This document shows positions 1 through 13,900 of a stretch of 64,000 nucleotides of DNA, in pieces. Location of the stretch: assembly GCA_944472135.2 (NCBI GenBank), contig OX235262.1, forward strand, positions 53,974,440-54,038,439, read 5' to 3'. Each line of letters begins with the position of its first letter. Within the stretch, counting starts at the first letter, position 1. Position numbers and translations under genes: made by a program. Source of the stretch: Trichobilharzia regenti (Eukaryota > Platyhelminthes > Trematoda > Strigeidida > Schistosomatidae). Below the pieces are notes generated by a model, which did no database searches, was not told where the DNA came from, and worked only from the letters and a program-made list of their open reading frames with translations.

Positions 1-1811
1 AACACGGTCTTAGCACACCGCATTCTGCAGACAACATATAATTGTTCTCAGCACCATTCCTTCTAGGATCAACTAAAGCTTCAATAGTCGAGAGGCTCAC
101 AGACTACACAGAAGTTTACCGAAGACCTTTCACCTTTGCCTTGCAACCAAGAAGAGAGCACTAAGAAATCGAATTGGTTTACATTATGTTGTAAAAACCA
201 CATCGGGTATCGGGTGTCATACATGAGGTTAATTCCAGAGGGCCAGACTGACTTGCGTTCAGTATCTGAGACGGTATTATCAGTATTTCAGTATTTTGAC
301 TACAATTGTTGATACTGCGGGTGTGATAATAATTGGCCTGTAGAAAGCGAGTTTTATTTCACACCGGATTTGTATCAGAGTAAAGAAAATTTTTTCCACA
401 TCTCGGCAATTAAAAGTTTCTGAAGACAAGAAATATATAAATAACAGTCGGGAAGTTTGAAAACTTCCAAATTCTGAAAGTACGAGGAAACATGAACCTC
501 ATCAGTAATACTGGAGCCGTTATAACATTTAATAACTGAGTCGATGCTAGCACGTGGGCTCAACAGCACTAATTTGCCCAAATAATGAAGAATATTCTTT
601 GGTTCTGGAAAAATGTGGGCCAGATACTTTTCTTCTGTAAATGTCTTGTTGAAAATTCCAATACACACTGGGATCTGTATAAATTAGCATTATGGATAGG
701 GAGAGAGATATCACAGAGTCTTAAGGTGTTCTTGAACAACACAAATCATCGAAGGACTTAATAGGTACGTGCTGTCTTCATTTTTCATATGCATATGTTA
801 GGCGTATGAGTTAAAATTGCTAACGTAGATAAACTACCTGATGCATCAAATTCAGTAATTCTACGGCAGATTGCAGAGAATTCCCTCACTTTTACATGTG
901 TCCTGAAAGTTATACACATCTCTTTAAAATCCGAAACCCCAGGAGTTTGTAAAGGCTGAGAGGTACCTGAGGAGATGTTGGCGTTTTGATGGGTGTTTAG
1001 TAGTGAAATATGGCGCTCCTTCACTACATATCACTGGAGAATACATAACGACCCACTCTATTTCGCAACAGTGCCTAGATTTTCATCACTGCTGAGTGGA
1101 AATATCAGTTGTAGTGATCGCACATAGACGTAAATTAACACGAAGGTGCTGGATTTCAGTTATATCTTGAAAATCTGCGGGAAACTTTTCTCCTATCAGA
1201 ACAAATAATATGCCACGTTACTTCTCGCAGAAATAACAGCTATTTGCTACTCGTCATACCGCCACACGTAACCGAATTAGCTAGAACAGTTGGTGAATCT
1301 GACTTGATAGCAGAGAGTTTTATTCCTGTTAATATTAGCATTCCTACATAATCACGAATAGATGGTTATTTCAGAGCGATATCTGAGGGTTTTGCACAAC
1401 TTAAAAACGGATCGGAAGCTCTGCAGATGCTGTTGAACTATACTATGAAACTTTCACTGGTCGCGATGACCTAACGAGTATCCATTTTCTCATTGGAAAA
1501 CAATTTGCACAAGGTAACCTTTAGCCTTCTCCTTTTTCCAATCAAATATAAGTATTTATATTTGTCTCTTGGTCTGCAGATTGATAAAGAGGTAGAAAAC
1601 ATCAATTTCAGAATGAAGATTACAGACAGAGTTTGTATTCACTAAAGTTGTTTAAGTGAGTTGCAAACTGCTAAAAGTTGTTAAGCGCGAAGAACGTTAA
1701 CGATTATTCTATTTGGCGTTCATAGAAACGTGCGTTTTGCCTAGCTAGTTATGTTTCTGTCGCATAATATTAAAAATTTTGTAACAACTGGATTTACTTC
1801 AACTCCGATAA
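1..1811. other. Upstream region, possible divergent neighbour
   Basis: No recognised gene lies here. It presumably contains the CEP152 promoter and 5' UTR, but I see no clear motif. Two open minus-strand stretches (375-674 and about 785-1024) could be exons of a head-to-head gene. Confidence 0.3.
375..674 (-). CDS. Possible terminal exon of an unrecognised minus-strand gene
   Basis: Read on the minus strand, a good acceptor (aatttatacag) is followed by 99 open codons to TGA, including TFTEEKYLAHIFPEPKNILH and SYFQNLEVFKLPDCYLYIS. The codons look protein-like, but I recognise no family. The candidate upstream exon near 785-1024 (KVREFSAICRRITEFDAS) ends in a phase that does not match. A chance open frame is possible. 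Confidence 0.25.
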   Translation of the reverse strand: MPVCIGIFNKTFTEEKYLAHIFPEPKNILHYLGKLVLLSPRASIDSVIKCYNGSSITDEVHVSSYFQNLEVFKLPDCYLYISCLQKLLIAEMWKKFSLL

Positions 1812-1904
1812 ATGATGTTAACGGAGATGATAAATTTTGATTGTGATAATTTTAAGGTGGATGATGCAGAAGTCGATCATGAGGATAAGATACTAAAGCG
1901 AGAG
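1812..1904 (+). CDS. CEP152: CEP152 exon 1 (start codon)
   Basis: This exon has 31 codons opening with two consecutive ATGs (1812 and 1815). Either could be the start, and no upstream in-frame exon was recognised. The peptide is acidic ([11 protein letters not shown]). It ends in phase 0 at gag|gtatat. The next intron is only 37 bp (1905-1941), typical of 5'-proximal schistosome micro-introns. Confidence 0.75.
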
Positions 1905-4900
1905 GTATATTGGCATTACAAATCACTTTTTATTTCGACAGTTAAATCAATTGATATCTGAACAGTTGGGTAATTTTGACCTCAGTGAAGAAGAGGACCA
2001 ACCCGATGAAATTTGCATCGTTCAAACAAAGCCCGGTTGTAGCCCACCTGAGACTGTTGCTGCTAGTTCAGATGATTTGATAAGCATTATTGAGGCTGGA
2101 AAGTTGTCTTTACTGGAGATTGCTATTCAAAAGTTTGGTGAGGTAAGTGTGCACTGCAGCTAATATCAGCTCCTGTATATACAACTTGACTTCTTTACAC
2201 TGGACTATATATTTATCTCAGTATCACCTACTTTTTTGAAGTAGGGGTGCAGATTCTTGTCGAAAAGTACCTTTCAGTATTTTCTCTACTCAGAATCAGT
2301 TTAGGACGATTCTGGAGCACCATTTTACGTTTCGTTGTAGGTGAAGGTGTGCCGAACATAATCAAAATTATAAAAAACCTCTGAATGTCAAGTAACGGAA
2401 TCAGATCACTTGTATTTTATCAGTTAACCGTTTAGCAAGTCGCTTTCTGTAAGAAGTTAGGAAGAATCGCTTTCAAACGATACTTTCTCACCGTGTTTAT
2501 CTTCCGAATGCTTGATATAAGTTTATCAAAGTGACTAACTCTTTCATACTAGAACTAATTTCATTAAGTACACATGATGGAAACTGGAATAGGTAGATAG
2601 AACTAAATTCTCAGGAAAAACTCATAGTTTCTCATCAATGTGGTTGACAATTCCACATTGGGTTTTACAAAGTTGCATTATTTCCAGTGGGAAATCTTAG
2701 ACTAGTCAAACAATGCTTCATTTGCCCTTCTTTTCATGGAGAAAGGTTCGGTAAGTGTTAGATGGTTTCAATAACCTGAGCATCAGGACGTTGACTACTA
2801 CATGAAACAAACTTATTCTTTGTAATTCATTGATTTAGAATTCCTTATGATCACACACCTAGAAGCTGACACTGACACCCATACATTAGCGTGTATTTTA
2901 TTATGGTCGTCACTTTTCCGGTCAGATTGTGATGTCCTCTTTCTTCTCATTGTTTGAGACTTAAGTGTCTTGGCTTCATTGGGGTTTAGGGGCTTGAAAT
3001 CCACATATGTGCGTTGGTGGCACAGTGGTTAGGACTCTCGCCGACCATGCACATGGTCCGGGGTTCAATCCCCTGCCGACGCATACCTGATATCTATGGT
3101 AGGCCTGCAAAATTTGGGCTACCGATATCCATGCTGAAAATTCCATACTTGTACCAAAAATATAGTGTGGCATCAAGCTGTATTAAAAAAATAAATAAAA
3201 ATCTACTCTGCCGCTCCTTAGTGGGCTTCTTTAGTGTGTCAGTTTGTCAGAGTGACTCAAGTTATTGTTTCAGTTGTCTATCAGAGCCTACACTTTCTTG
3301 GTAATATTTTTATTTTCCATAGTAATCCTGTTTCCGCCATTTACCTCAATAAAAGATATCGAAAAGTGATTCTCAATATATTTTATCATAAATAACTATT
3401 GTGTATGTTCGATGTGTTCACTTTCCGTTAATTTACTTCTGAATAGTTGCATTGAGGAGAAACAATTCGGAGTAAAGTTTCAGTCTTTTGTCACTCAGTC
3501 AGATAATTAGAATATTTGTAGACTTTCTGTTCTTAAATTACAAGTTAGTGCATATTTATGAGTATTTTTCTGCTGATACACCAGCCTAAATGCTTTCTCA
3601 GTAATTCAAGTGAAAACTGGTGGAAAACTGATTGTAAAGAATTTTCAGACACCTATAAACAATCCTGGCCCATCGGAATATCTTGTCGATGGTACGTTTT
3701 CAAGATGGAATAATTACATTAAGGTGCAGTCAGTCTCCACACTTTATCAGTACATCTGTGAGTGAAGTATAGTCATGTTTTAAATATTTATTTTGTGACT
3801 AAAGTAATTATATTTTTGTCTTACTAGTGTTCAGAAAATGCGACCACTGAGTCGAATGAACTCACAAGCCTGGGTTATGATGGTCAACAGTCAAATAGTA
3901 ACCGTAACTCATTGGGATTGTCAGGTCGGTGTAGTCAAGATACTCATGTTGTTCGGCAGTTTGAAAATTCCGCAAAAGAGTCTGAAAAATCTACTAACTG
4001 TAACAATATTCATCAGGTTTCAAATATTCATGTATGCGATAATGTGCAAAATCCTCAACTTCCCATTTTCCCCAGTGTTGTTTCACAGGATAAACCTTTA
4101 CCAAAGTAAGATGACCTACCATCGATTTGAATGTACTTGTCTGGTGACCAAAATATTATGTTAATAAAATAATTTTTACGATTATCTTTCGCTCCCTAGG
4201 GTTCTCAATGCTGCTCCGTGTATAAATTTGGACTTGAGTCTTCCTGGTGAGGTTACAAATACGTTGTTCAGCACTGCAGTGGATAATAAAAATCAGTACA
4301 CCACACACGGTAACTTTTTTAAAGTTGTAAATAGTTATAATATTTAATAAATTTGCTTAGTGCTTCTTAAGTTCATTTCTAAATATGAACTATAAAACAA
4401 TATAATTTAATGCATTTATCAAATCCAACAATCTGTACATAGTTTGTTATCTTTGCCAATTTACCTCCTTGACAATGTAGTAATCGCCTCATGCTAAATA
4501 AGTGTGATTAAGTTATTGTGTATGAGGTGAGACTTTGGAAATTCTGATTTAATCTTAATTTGATTATAAATAAATGAATAAACTACTGAATAGATAGAAA
4601 AGCGCCAGCAAAACAATGTCGTTCTCATATCCTGGGGTCAGTGTTGATGAACATAATAGACCCTACACTCAGAACTTTTCAGATTAATAAATGTGAACTT
4701 GTTGGGGCATATGAATAAAGATATCCAGTTAACGTGATTTTCTGACAGTAGTTTCAATACTTTTCTGTTTTGGTTGTTTGAAACGTAGCAACATAAACTG
4801 TGCAGATTTCTGCATTGATTTGTCAGTCTTCTTTTAAAGTTACATTTTGACGTGCTAATACGAGATGGCGTAGATAACTACTCCGAATTGTTGAGACATC

Positions 4901-7900
4901 TATTTGTATTCGTCTGTGCCTATACTTTTCGTTATATGTAGCGTGGCATTTATTGATACTTTTCTATCTGATCTTTGTCAAACCGCCAGGTTGATTATGC
5001 AGCAGTGTTTGCAGTCGACCAAGATATGAAGTTCACATTTTTTTAGGAGGCAATCTTTTGTAACCCATCCGAATTCGAGTTAACGTAGTTTATTTATTAA
5101 GTGGGTTCACTTGCTATTCTACAGTAACGGTGACTAGCAGCTTGTTATAACTGATACAATAAAGAATGAGCTTCATCACTTGGTTTTAAAAATAACTGAG
5201 GATTTGACTAGGTTTTAAACACTCACGTAGTGCTCCAAATAGATGAGCCGATACCAAACAATTTTCATTAGGATTCATTTTCATATGCTTATTCATTTGT
5301 CACACTATCTATAGGTATTGATTGATATAACAGCATACTTAAATACATGTATATTGTTGGTCTAGCAATGAACTTTTCAAATGTAACATTCATTTTAGTT
5401 CATTGTTTTTGGTTTAAGTAGATTATGTTGAATACAGTTTCGGCTACTTACTTTTCGACTTTTCTTTTAACTCAACAGATCATGGTCGAGTGATTTCCGG
5501 CCCGACAAATTCCATTCAAACTCCTCCATCACCATGGTCATTACTTCCTTCTGCAATACCTCCGTCTTTACCACCACCAGATTTTCCAGAAAACGTTGCC
5601 TGGTCAAGAAATTCGAAAGGTCCTACTCCGTCTCATGCAGCCTATAATGAAGTGACACAGGCTAGTATTCCTGTAGACATAAAAACACATATAGGTAAGA
5701 AGTACAGTTTATTTTATAGCATTAGATACTGATTGGAATTCGTGTTCAGTTTTTAGTCACGCTCATCATTTTTTTTAGTATTTAATTGTTGTTAAACATG
5801 ATCAGCTACCAATGTGTAGAGCGATGGTTAATATCTGTTTATAGCCCTAGACATCGTTACTTTTTCCATAAACCACCTTATATTTTATTCATAGGCAAAC
5901 CGAAATGCAAATAGTCTTCAAACGTATGATGTATTTATGCATATACATTGGCATCTTCAACTTTAAAGGCGAGAAATAGGGATTTCTGAAACTTCCTTGC
6001 GAATTGTTGATAGGGATGACTTAAATCAAATTCATAATTTGAAATCTGCACAGTTCCAGTGGTGAAATTTCCCCGTAGTTTCCTTAAGGAATCAAATTAT
6101 TCAGATCACAAAGTGTGATCTGCTTGATGTCACAAATAGTAATCAAGAAAGCACACATATTTACATAGAACTGTGTACCGCTGATTGATTGAGGTGAGTA
6201 GTTGTATACCACTCATCTCAGTCAGTCAGTAGTGTATAGGGATGACTTAGTGTAAAATGTGTTGGAAAGAGGTCCTCTGTGAAGTTCGCTAGGTGTAATA
6301 ATTTAGTGGGATGAAGTGCAGAAGTAAGAAGCATTGGAGGTAGATTGAGTGTTACTACTTACAGTTACAGACTATTATTCAGTATGATAGGAAAAAGGTA
6401 TGTTCCTATGTTAGAGTGAGGGAAATGATTGACGATGACCGAGAATTTGTTTACTGAGTCTTGTGAGAATACATACAGATGGAATGATTCGATATCTCTC
6501 TAGGATAACTAGAAATTTCTACCGCAATTATGACAAACGGTGGAAAAGAACTAAAAACATAGAACCATGTTTAATGGTTGATATTATGAACGCTAAATTG
6601 TGTTTGAAGGGTTATCTATTAAATATCAACTTTCCGTTAGTTCGCAATCATACAATCAAAATGCCAAAGTCGTAAATATTGCGAGGAATATATCTATAAC
6701 CCGTTGGTATTTATTTATTTATTTTTTTGTTTCTTCACGTTCCCGATAGGACATACGGCTTCAAGCTTTAAACTATAGAAGTCTCAGAAGTTGTGATGTT
6801 ATTTTTTTCCTGGATGGTGTTGCTAGCCTCACTTCCAGTTTTCCCTATTTTCCGGTCTTTCTGCCAGCTAAGCGGGGTTTAGGAGTGCGTCAGCTGGAGT
6901 TCACACCCCGAATCACGTGCATAGTTGGCTAGCATTTCACCTCTAAACCGCTTGTTGGTATTTAGGAGTGTGATTAGACTGTTATCTACCACACATGTAT
7001 ACAAGGGTAAAAATGAACATTAGTCAGCATAAATACATAGAAATTAAACATTATTGTCATGATAAATTTTTGTTTGGAGTATAGCTTATCTACTACAGAC
7101 TGGCTAACATTTAAATGAAATCTTGTGTATTCGATTTTCGGAACATTGTGCCCCATATCCGGTTAATATGCTTGAACCGTAAACTTAAAACTTTTGGCCG
7201 TTGTTCATTCTGACTTACTTACTTAGCTTCAAGCTACTAGTTGTATTAGTTTTTTATTGTAAGCTACGCGTTGATATACGTAGCCCTCGCTTGTAACCTA
7301 ATATGTACGTTTATACTTGGTTACTTAATTGTATTGAGTTTCGAGATTATACTTTATTGAAGGCTTTCCACAGTATATCTAAATTTCACTGGTCTAAGCA
7401 TCCCACCTATTAATGATTTTGTAATCATAAGGGTCTCTTTATTAGGCGATTCACATCCCTTAGTCATAAGTAGGTCAGTACGTCATTATAACTTGCCTCA
7501 CAGCAGTACAGGGAAAGGCTGCGTGAAGAGAGACTTAAACAGAGAGATGGCATAAAAGACACTTCAGTATGTAGAAATTGTGTTTAGAAGAAAAATCTTA
7601 AATCCTTAACTACTACATGTTTATTTGTTTTGTTTTTGCTTTAGTTGGCCACACCACAACATCGGAGCTGACTTCTTCCAATATTCCATGTGTAACTAGC
7701 AGTGCTAATATGAATTTAGACAGTCATCTTTTACCTAGTGGTAATGAGGATCGTCGTGAGTTACTTTACACTGCTCGAGGACGTCAGCTACAAGAGTTGC
7801 AAGCAGAAGTCGTTCAATTGAAAGAAGAAATCGCTAAAGAAAAACGTCTATCTAATCACCGTATTTTATTAGCTGAAGGTTAGTTTTCATCTGTGCAATG

Positions 7901-10900
7901 TTGTGCTAATTCGGTCTCATTCTGTATATGTGATATTTGTCCACTGACTGGGACTGAATTTTTACCAGGGAATAGTCTTGTCTACTTGAAATATGCAAAT
8001 AATATATTCCTTCCAGGTGAAGACGCTGAAAAAATACTGATTTTTCTAAACACCTTGGGCAACAACATTCGAATGTTTGGGATGCGATTCACTCCTGTCA
8101 TATGTAAGATGATGCTACGGGACTCTACTACTTAGACTTCTATTCTTAAGATACACAGTGAAGTGGTAGAGTGTGTTAACCACTTCAATAATTTGGGAAG
8201 TTGCATCTGCCCCAACGAGTTGATCGCTGACGAAATTTCAGCACGAATACTGGAGGCTCGTTTGGAACTTTCAAAATTACTCTAACTCTGGTACAGACGT
8301 GATATTCGGCTGTTCAGCAGTCCGCTCCATCCTCCTTTATGGCTGTGAGACCTGGCCATTGGAAGACATGAAAAGGCAAACTGTCTTTGATCATAGGTGT
8401 CTGCGTTCTATCTCCCTTGTTAGTTAGTGTCTGTCTGTCTGTTTTCGACATAGAACTTTGCACAAATGTGCGGAAGTTCAAGTCGCCACATTCCGTGTAG
8501 CACGCGAAGCAAGAGAAGAAAGTACAAGAAAAGCATAATAGAAACAGTGAGCAGAGGTGTGAGACAAAACAGTAATAAAGAAATACAAAACAATTTCATT
8601 GAAGATCATAAGTCACAGGGAGTGGATGCATCTGCGCCACTGAGAACGATTTTGAGCCATGTCACCAATTGTTTCCAACCATAGATTTTTGCCGTCCCGA
8701 GGACCCCAGCCTGGAAGTCTACACCTTCCTACGTGGCTAAGACCAACTGTTGTGGATTTCATTGACTGATGCCAAGTTTTTGTTTGACCGCCGCTAGCTT
8801 TTTTCCAGCCTGACCCTATATCCGCTAACATAGCTCGTCGAGGGAGGCGATGACTTGGCATACGTAACACATGTCCTAACCATCTCAGTCTTTGTAGCTT
8901 CACGACTTCGTCGATTGATTTCCCCTGTTTACCTAGAACTCTACGCCTAACCTCCATGTTGCTCACCTTATTATGCCACTTTACACGGGAAATAGAACGC
9001 AGGCACCTATGATCAAAGGCAGCTAGTATTTTCATGTCTTCCACTCTCAGTGGCCAGGTCTCACAACCATAAAGGAGGACGGAGCGGACTGATGAGCAGT
9101 ACACCCGCCCTTTGGTCGATAGTCGAACATCTCGTCTACGCCAGAGTCGGCGTAAACTAACAAATGCGAAACGAGCCCCTTGTATTCGTGCTGAGATTTC
9201 GTCAGAGATCAGCCCGTTGGGGCTGATGGTACTTTCCAAATAAGTGAAGCGGTCAACGTGCTCTACCACTTCACTTCCTATTTTTAAACTAGGCGTCGAT
9301 GTAGTCCAGTCCTGTAACATCATCTTGCATTTGGCGGGAGCGAATCGCATGCCAAACATTCGTAGACTGCTGTTCAAGGTGTTTAGAAGACTCTGCATTT
9401 CGTCAGCGTCTTCGCCTAGAAGGACTATATCGTCTGCATATTCCAAGTCAACGAGATTATTCCCAGGTAGCAAGTCAATCCCTGAGTCGCTGAAGTCACC
9501 TAGGGTTAAGTCCATTAAGACATCTATGATGAAGTTGAATAGAAAAGGAGATAATGGGCATCCTTGCCGGACACCACTGGTCGTCATCAGTTCAGATGAC
9601 AGCTCGCCGTAAGCCCTCACCTGGCTGTATGAGTACGAATAGAGTGCCTTAATCAGTGCAATATATTTTCTTGGAATTCCCTTTACAGCCAAGCATCTCC
9701 AGAGAACTTCCCGATCGACAGAGTCGAATGCTGCCTTTAGGTCAAGAAATATAATGACTGTTGGACGCCGGTAGGAATGCCTATGTTCTAGAATCTGTCG
9801 GAGGGTGAAGATATGATCAATACACCCTCTTCCTGGTCTAAAGCCTGCCTGGCTCTCTCGTGTTTGTGCTTCCCGAGCACCACTCAGTCTACGCATGATT
9901 ATTGAGCCTAAGACTTTAGATACTATATTAGTTAGTGTAATAGGGTAACATTGGGGTTAGGCATCAAGTGTTACGTAGGGCAGGGCAATCAACTGACGAG
10001 GTTGTGAAGTTACACCTGTTGAGATGGTTAGGGAATGTTACGCATGCCTAGCCGTCGCCTTTCTCGACGGACAGTGTAAGCTGATATAGGAGTAGGTTGG
10101 TGGTAAGCAGAAGGATTACTTGGGTTTTTGTTACAGGCTTTTACTGTGGTAGTTTGGCTAACACTAGATTTCATTGCTTCGAAACCTACACACACAGACC
10201 TAGGCAATCAGTAACTGTGTAATAGCACATTTTTCTCTAAAAGTAGGTAATTTTATGACACTCCTACTGATAACATGCTACAGAAACTATACTATATGTC
10301 TCTAGAAACTAAGCGATAAACCTCTGAATGAGTGCAATTGATAGAAAATAACGATAACGTCCAGAGAAAACAGTACGGTTTGTAAAAATTGAATGAGAGG
10401 AGTGTTGTCGTTAGATTTAATGACTACTGATAATTCATATACTTGGACACCGAATATAAGTTACCGACAAAACAGGATATAAGAAGAATAACTGAAGAGT
10501 GTTGGACCTTTTTAGCGTACATAAATAAGCTCTTTCCAACACCTTGGCTGCAATAAAACTAGTCCAAGAACTGACAAATTTGCATTTGGACCTAATTAAA
10601 CAACATCCTTCATTGATCTCACCAGTAATCCAGTCAGTCACTGACTTACTGACCGGCTTCAACAAAGAAATCTGCACAGAAGTGCAGAATTTCAAGTTAA
10701 CACGATCCGTATAGCAAAAAATACGTGGAGGAGAGAGACGAAACAGAACTCAAAAGAAACTGTAGTAAGCATAAATGAGGGAGAAAAAATAATAACATGG
10801 AAAAGCATGACTATTGAGTTGATATCGGAAATCACATAAAGTTAATGCATCTGAGATATTAAAAAGGTTTTTGAACCATATCACCAATTGTTCCCAGCCT

Positions 10901-13900
10901 TCATGAGTTTTTAACATCCAGACGGCCTCAACCAGAAAGTCTACACCTCCTACGAGGCTAAAACTACCTGTTAAGGGTTTCATAGACTGATGCCATGTTT
11001 TTGTTTGACCACCAACAGAAATGAAAACAAGTAATTCAGCTAAGAGACTGTTTTCAACAAATTTATTATTAAAGCTGTACAATCGTATGTATATGGTTTT
11101 TAAGAAATTGTATCCATTGAGGAAATTGAAACAAAAGTGTTAATACATAAAATAATAAATACATTAAATTCAATCAGAATGTTTGCGATAATAATTATAG
11201 TTAAATGTCAGGCAGCAAAACAAATGATGTCATGTATAGAGTAGTTCATATGATGTATAGATGTTGGAAGGTGGTGTAAAATTATAGGGTTAGGAGGCAA
11301 ATAAAGACGTTAAATAACATGGTGTAAAATTGGATAACATAGAATTTAACATAATAATACCGGAAATATTTTTGATTGTACACTAGTCAGTAACTAGTGT
11401 AACGGGCTGATCTCTGACGAAATCTCAGCACGAATACAAGGGGCTCGTTTCGCATTTGTTAGTTTACGCCGACTCTGGCGTAGACGAGATGTTCGACTAT
11501 CGACCAAAGGGCGGGTGTACTGCTCATCAGTCCGCTCCGTCCTCCTTTATGGTTGTGAGACCTGGCCACTGAGAGTGGAAGACATGAAAATACTAGCTGC
11601 CTTTGATCATAGGTGCCTGCGTTCTATTTCCCGTGTAAAGTGGCATAATAAGGTGAGCAACATGGAGGTTAGGCGTAGAGTTCTAGGTAAACAGGGGAAA
11701 TCAATCGACGAAGTCGTGAAGCTACAAAGACTGAGATGGTTAGGACATGTGTTACGTATGCCAAGTCATCGCCTCCCTCGACGAGCTATGTTAGCGGATA
11801 TAGGGTCAGGCTGGAAAAAAGCTAGCGGCGGTCAAACAAAAACTTGGCATCAGTCAATGAAATCCACAACAGTTGGTCTTAGCCACGTAGGAAGGTGTAG
11901 ACTTCCAGGCTGGGGTCCTCGGGACGGCAAAAATCTATGGTTGGAAACAATTGGTGACATGGCTCAAAATCGTTCTCAGTGGCGCAGATGCATCCACTCC
12001 CTGTGACTTATGATCTTCAATGAAATTGTTTTGTATTTCTTTATTACTGTTTTGTCTCACACCTCTGCTCACTGTTTCTATTATGCTTTTCTTGTACTTT
12101 CTTCTCTTGCTTCGCGTGCTACACGGAATGTGGCGACTTGAACTTCCGCACATTTGTGCAAAGTTCTATGTCGAAAACAGACAGACAGACAGTGTAATGT
12201 GTCTAGTCCTATCTTCGCTGCAGACTGAATTCTATCAGTCAGGCACTGGGTGACGTGGGTTCAAATCTCAGAAGGGACATGAGTTCCTTCAAGGTTTCAA
12301 ATACGCCTTGCTGATGAGTGCCAACTAGCACGAAACCTAGGTCCAAGGCTTCCTGCCGATTGCCTCCAACCATCTAATACCAACAATACCGGAAATAGTT
12401 CAGAGTGAGAATGATGATGGTAACAATCGGCGTAATAAGGAAATAAACTGAATAAACAAAACGACAAATAAGTGGGGTCAAAATGTGAGTGGGGACTGTC
12501 ATACTTTTGCATAGACGGATTAAGACCATGAGAGTTGGAGGGGTTGAACAAACTTGTTCTGTATAATAAAACCTAGCTTTTCTATTCCGATAGCCAAAGC
12601 TTCAGCAGAATAGATTATTCGGATACGTAATCATTTAGGCAAGTTATTTTTCGCTTTGTAGATGACTTTAAAGGAAGAAGTTGTAGATGTGTAGTGATCA
12701 ATATCGACTATTTACTGTGCTTCTTATAGCCGCACTTCCACCTCTTCGCAACTGCGCAGGACAGTGTTCTTGCACTGTCTGTCTGTCTGGATTCAACATA
12801 GAACTTGTCACCGAAGTGCACCAGTTCGAGTTGCCACGTTCCAAATAGCACACAGAGGTAGACAAGAAGATGAGTGAAGAGAATCAATACAGTCTGACAA
12901 GTATAAGAGTGAAACAGAATGGGTAATGGTAGAAAGGAATATGAAAGATTACAGAGACTGAATACATCTGCGCTGGCCATTGACAACGATTTTGAGCCAT
13001 GTCACCTATTGTCTCCAGCCATTGATTCCTAGAGTCCCGAGGGCCCCAACCCGGGAGTCTGCATCTCCCTACCTCGACTCAGTTTAACTGTCAAGGATTT
13101 CATGGATTGATGAGGCCATGTTTTTGTTTGGCCACCACTGGCTCTTTTCCAACCTGCACCTATATCAGCTAGCAATGCCCGTCGGGGGAGGCGGTGGCGC
13201 AGCACGTGACCTAGCCATCTCAATCTATGTAACTTTATAGCCTCGTCGATTGATTTTCCCTCTTTGCCCAACACTCTACGCCTAACGTCAACATTACTTA
13301 CCTTGTGAAACCACCTAACGTGAGAAAGAGATCGCAGACATCTATGATCGAAAGCAGTCAACCTTTTCATGTCTTCAACGCGTATTGGCCATGTTTCAGA
13401 GCCATAGAGAAGGACAGAGCGAACTGATGAGCAGTACACACGTCCCTTGGTTGATAACCGGATGTCACGCCTACGCCAGAGATGGTGTAAGTCAGCGAAA
13501 GCAGCTCGAGCTTTTCGGATCCGTGCTGAGATTTCATCGCCAATCAGTCCGTTGGTGCTAATACAACTTCCCAAATAGGTGAAGTGGTCAACATGTTCTA
13601 TCACTTCACTCCCTATCACTAAGTTAGGAGTTGACGTGGTCCAGTCCTGTAGCAGCATCTTACATTTTGTAGGGGCGAATCGCATGCCAAACATACGAAG
13701 ATTGCTGCTCAAGGTGTTCAGAAGACTCTGCATTTTGTCAGCATCCTCCCCTAACAGGACTATGTCATCTGCATATTCTAAGTCCATAAGATTATTCCCT
13801 GGTAACAAGTCGATTCCTAAGTCATTACGTTCAGTTAAGGATACTTCCATTAGCATATCTATGATGAAGTTAAACAGAAATGGGGAAAGTGGACATCCCT

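Larger units (their letters stand above)
11369..12384. mobile_element. Small repeat inserted in PLE 2, itself hosting RTE copy B
   Basis: It is flanked by the 13-bp direct repeat aataccggaaata (11356-11368 and 12385-12397), which is PLE sequence. The insert minus RTE B is about 230 bp. It contains cactgggtgacgtgggttcaaatctc, which is box-B-like, suggesting a tRNA-derived SINE. A short related stretch is at about 15775-15815. Confidence 0.65.

Noticed and set aside
3011..3083. A tRNA gene (box A and box B present)
   Set aside because: The same tRNA-like head recurs at about 31861, 32350, 48000 and 52467, each fused to a repeat body and tail, some with TSDs. They are SINE heads, and no clean cloverleaf is seen.
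3828..3834. Alternative acceptor for CEP152 exon 4 at ttactag
   Set aside because: It would put exon 4 in a phase that exon 3 cannot supply (stop codon in the joined frame). The acceptor 7 bp downstream fits.
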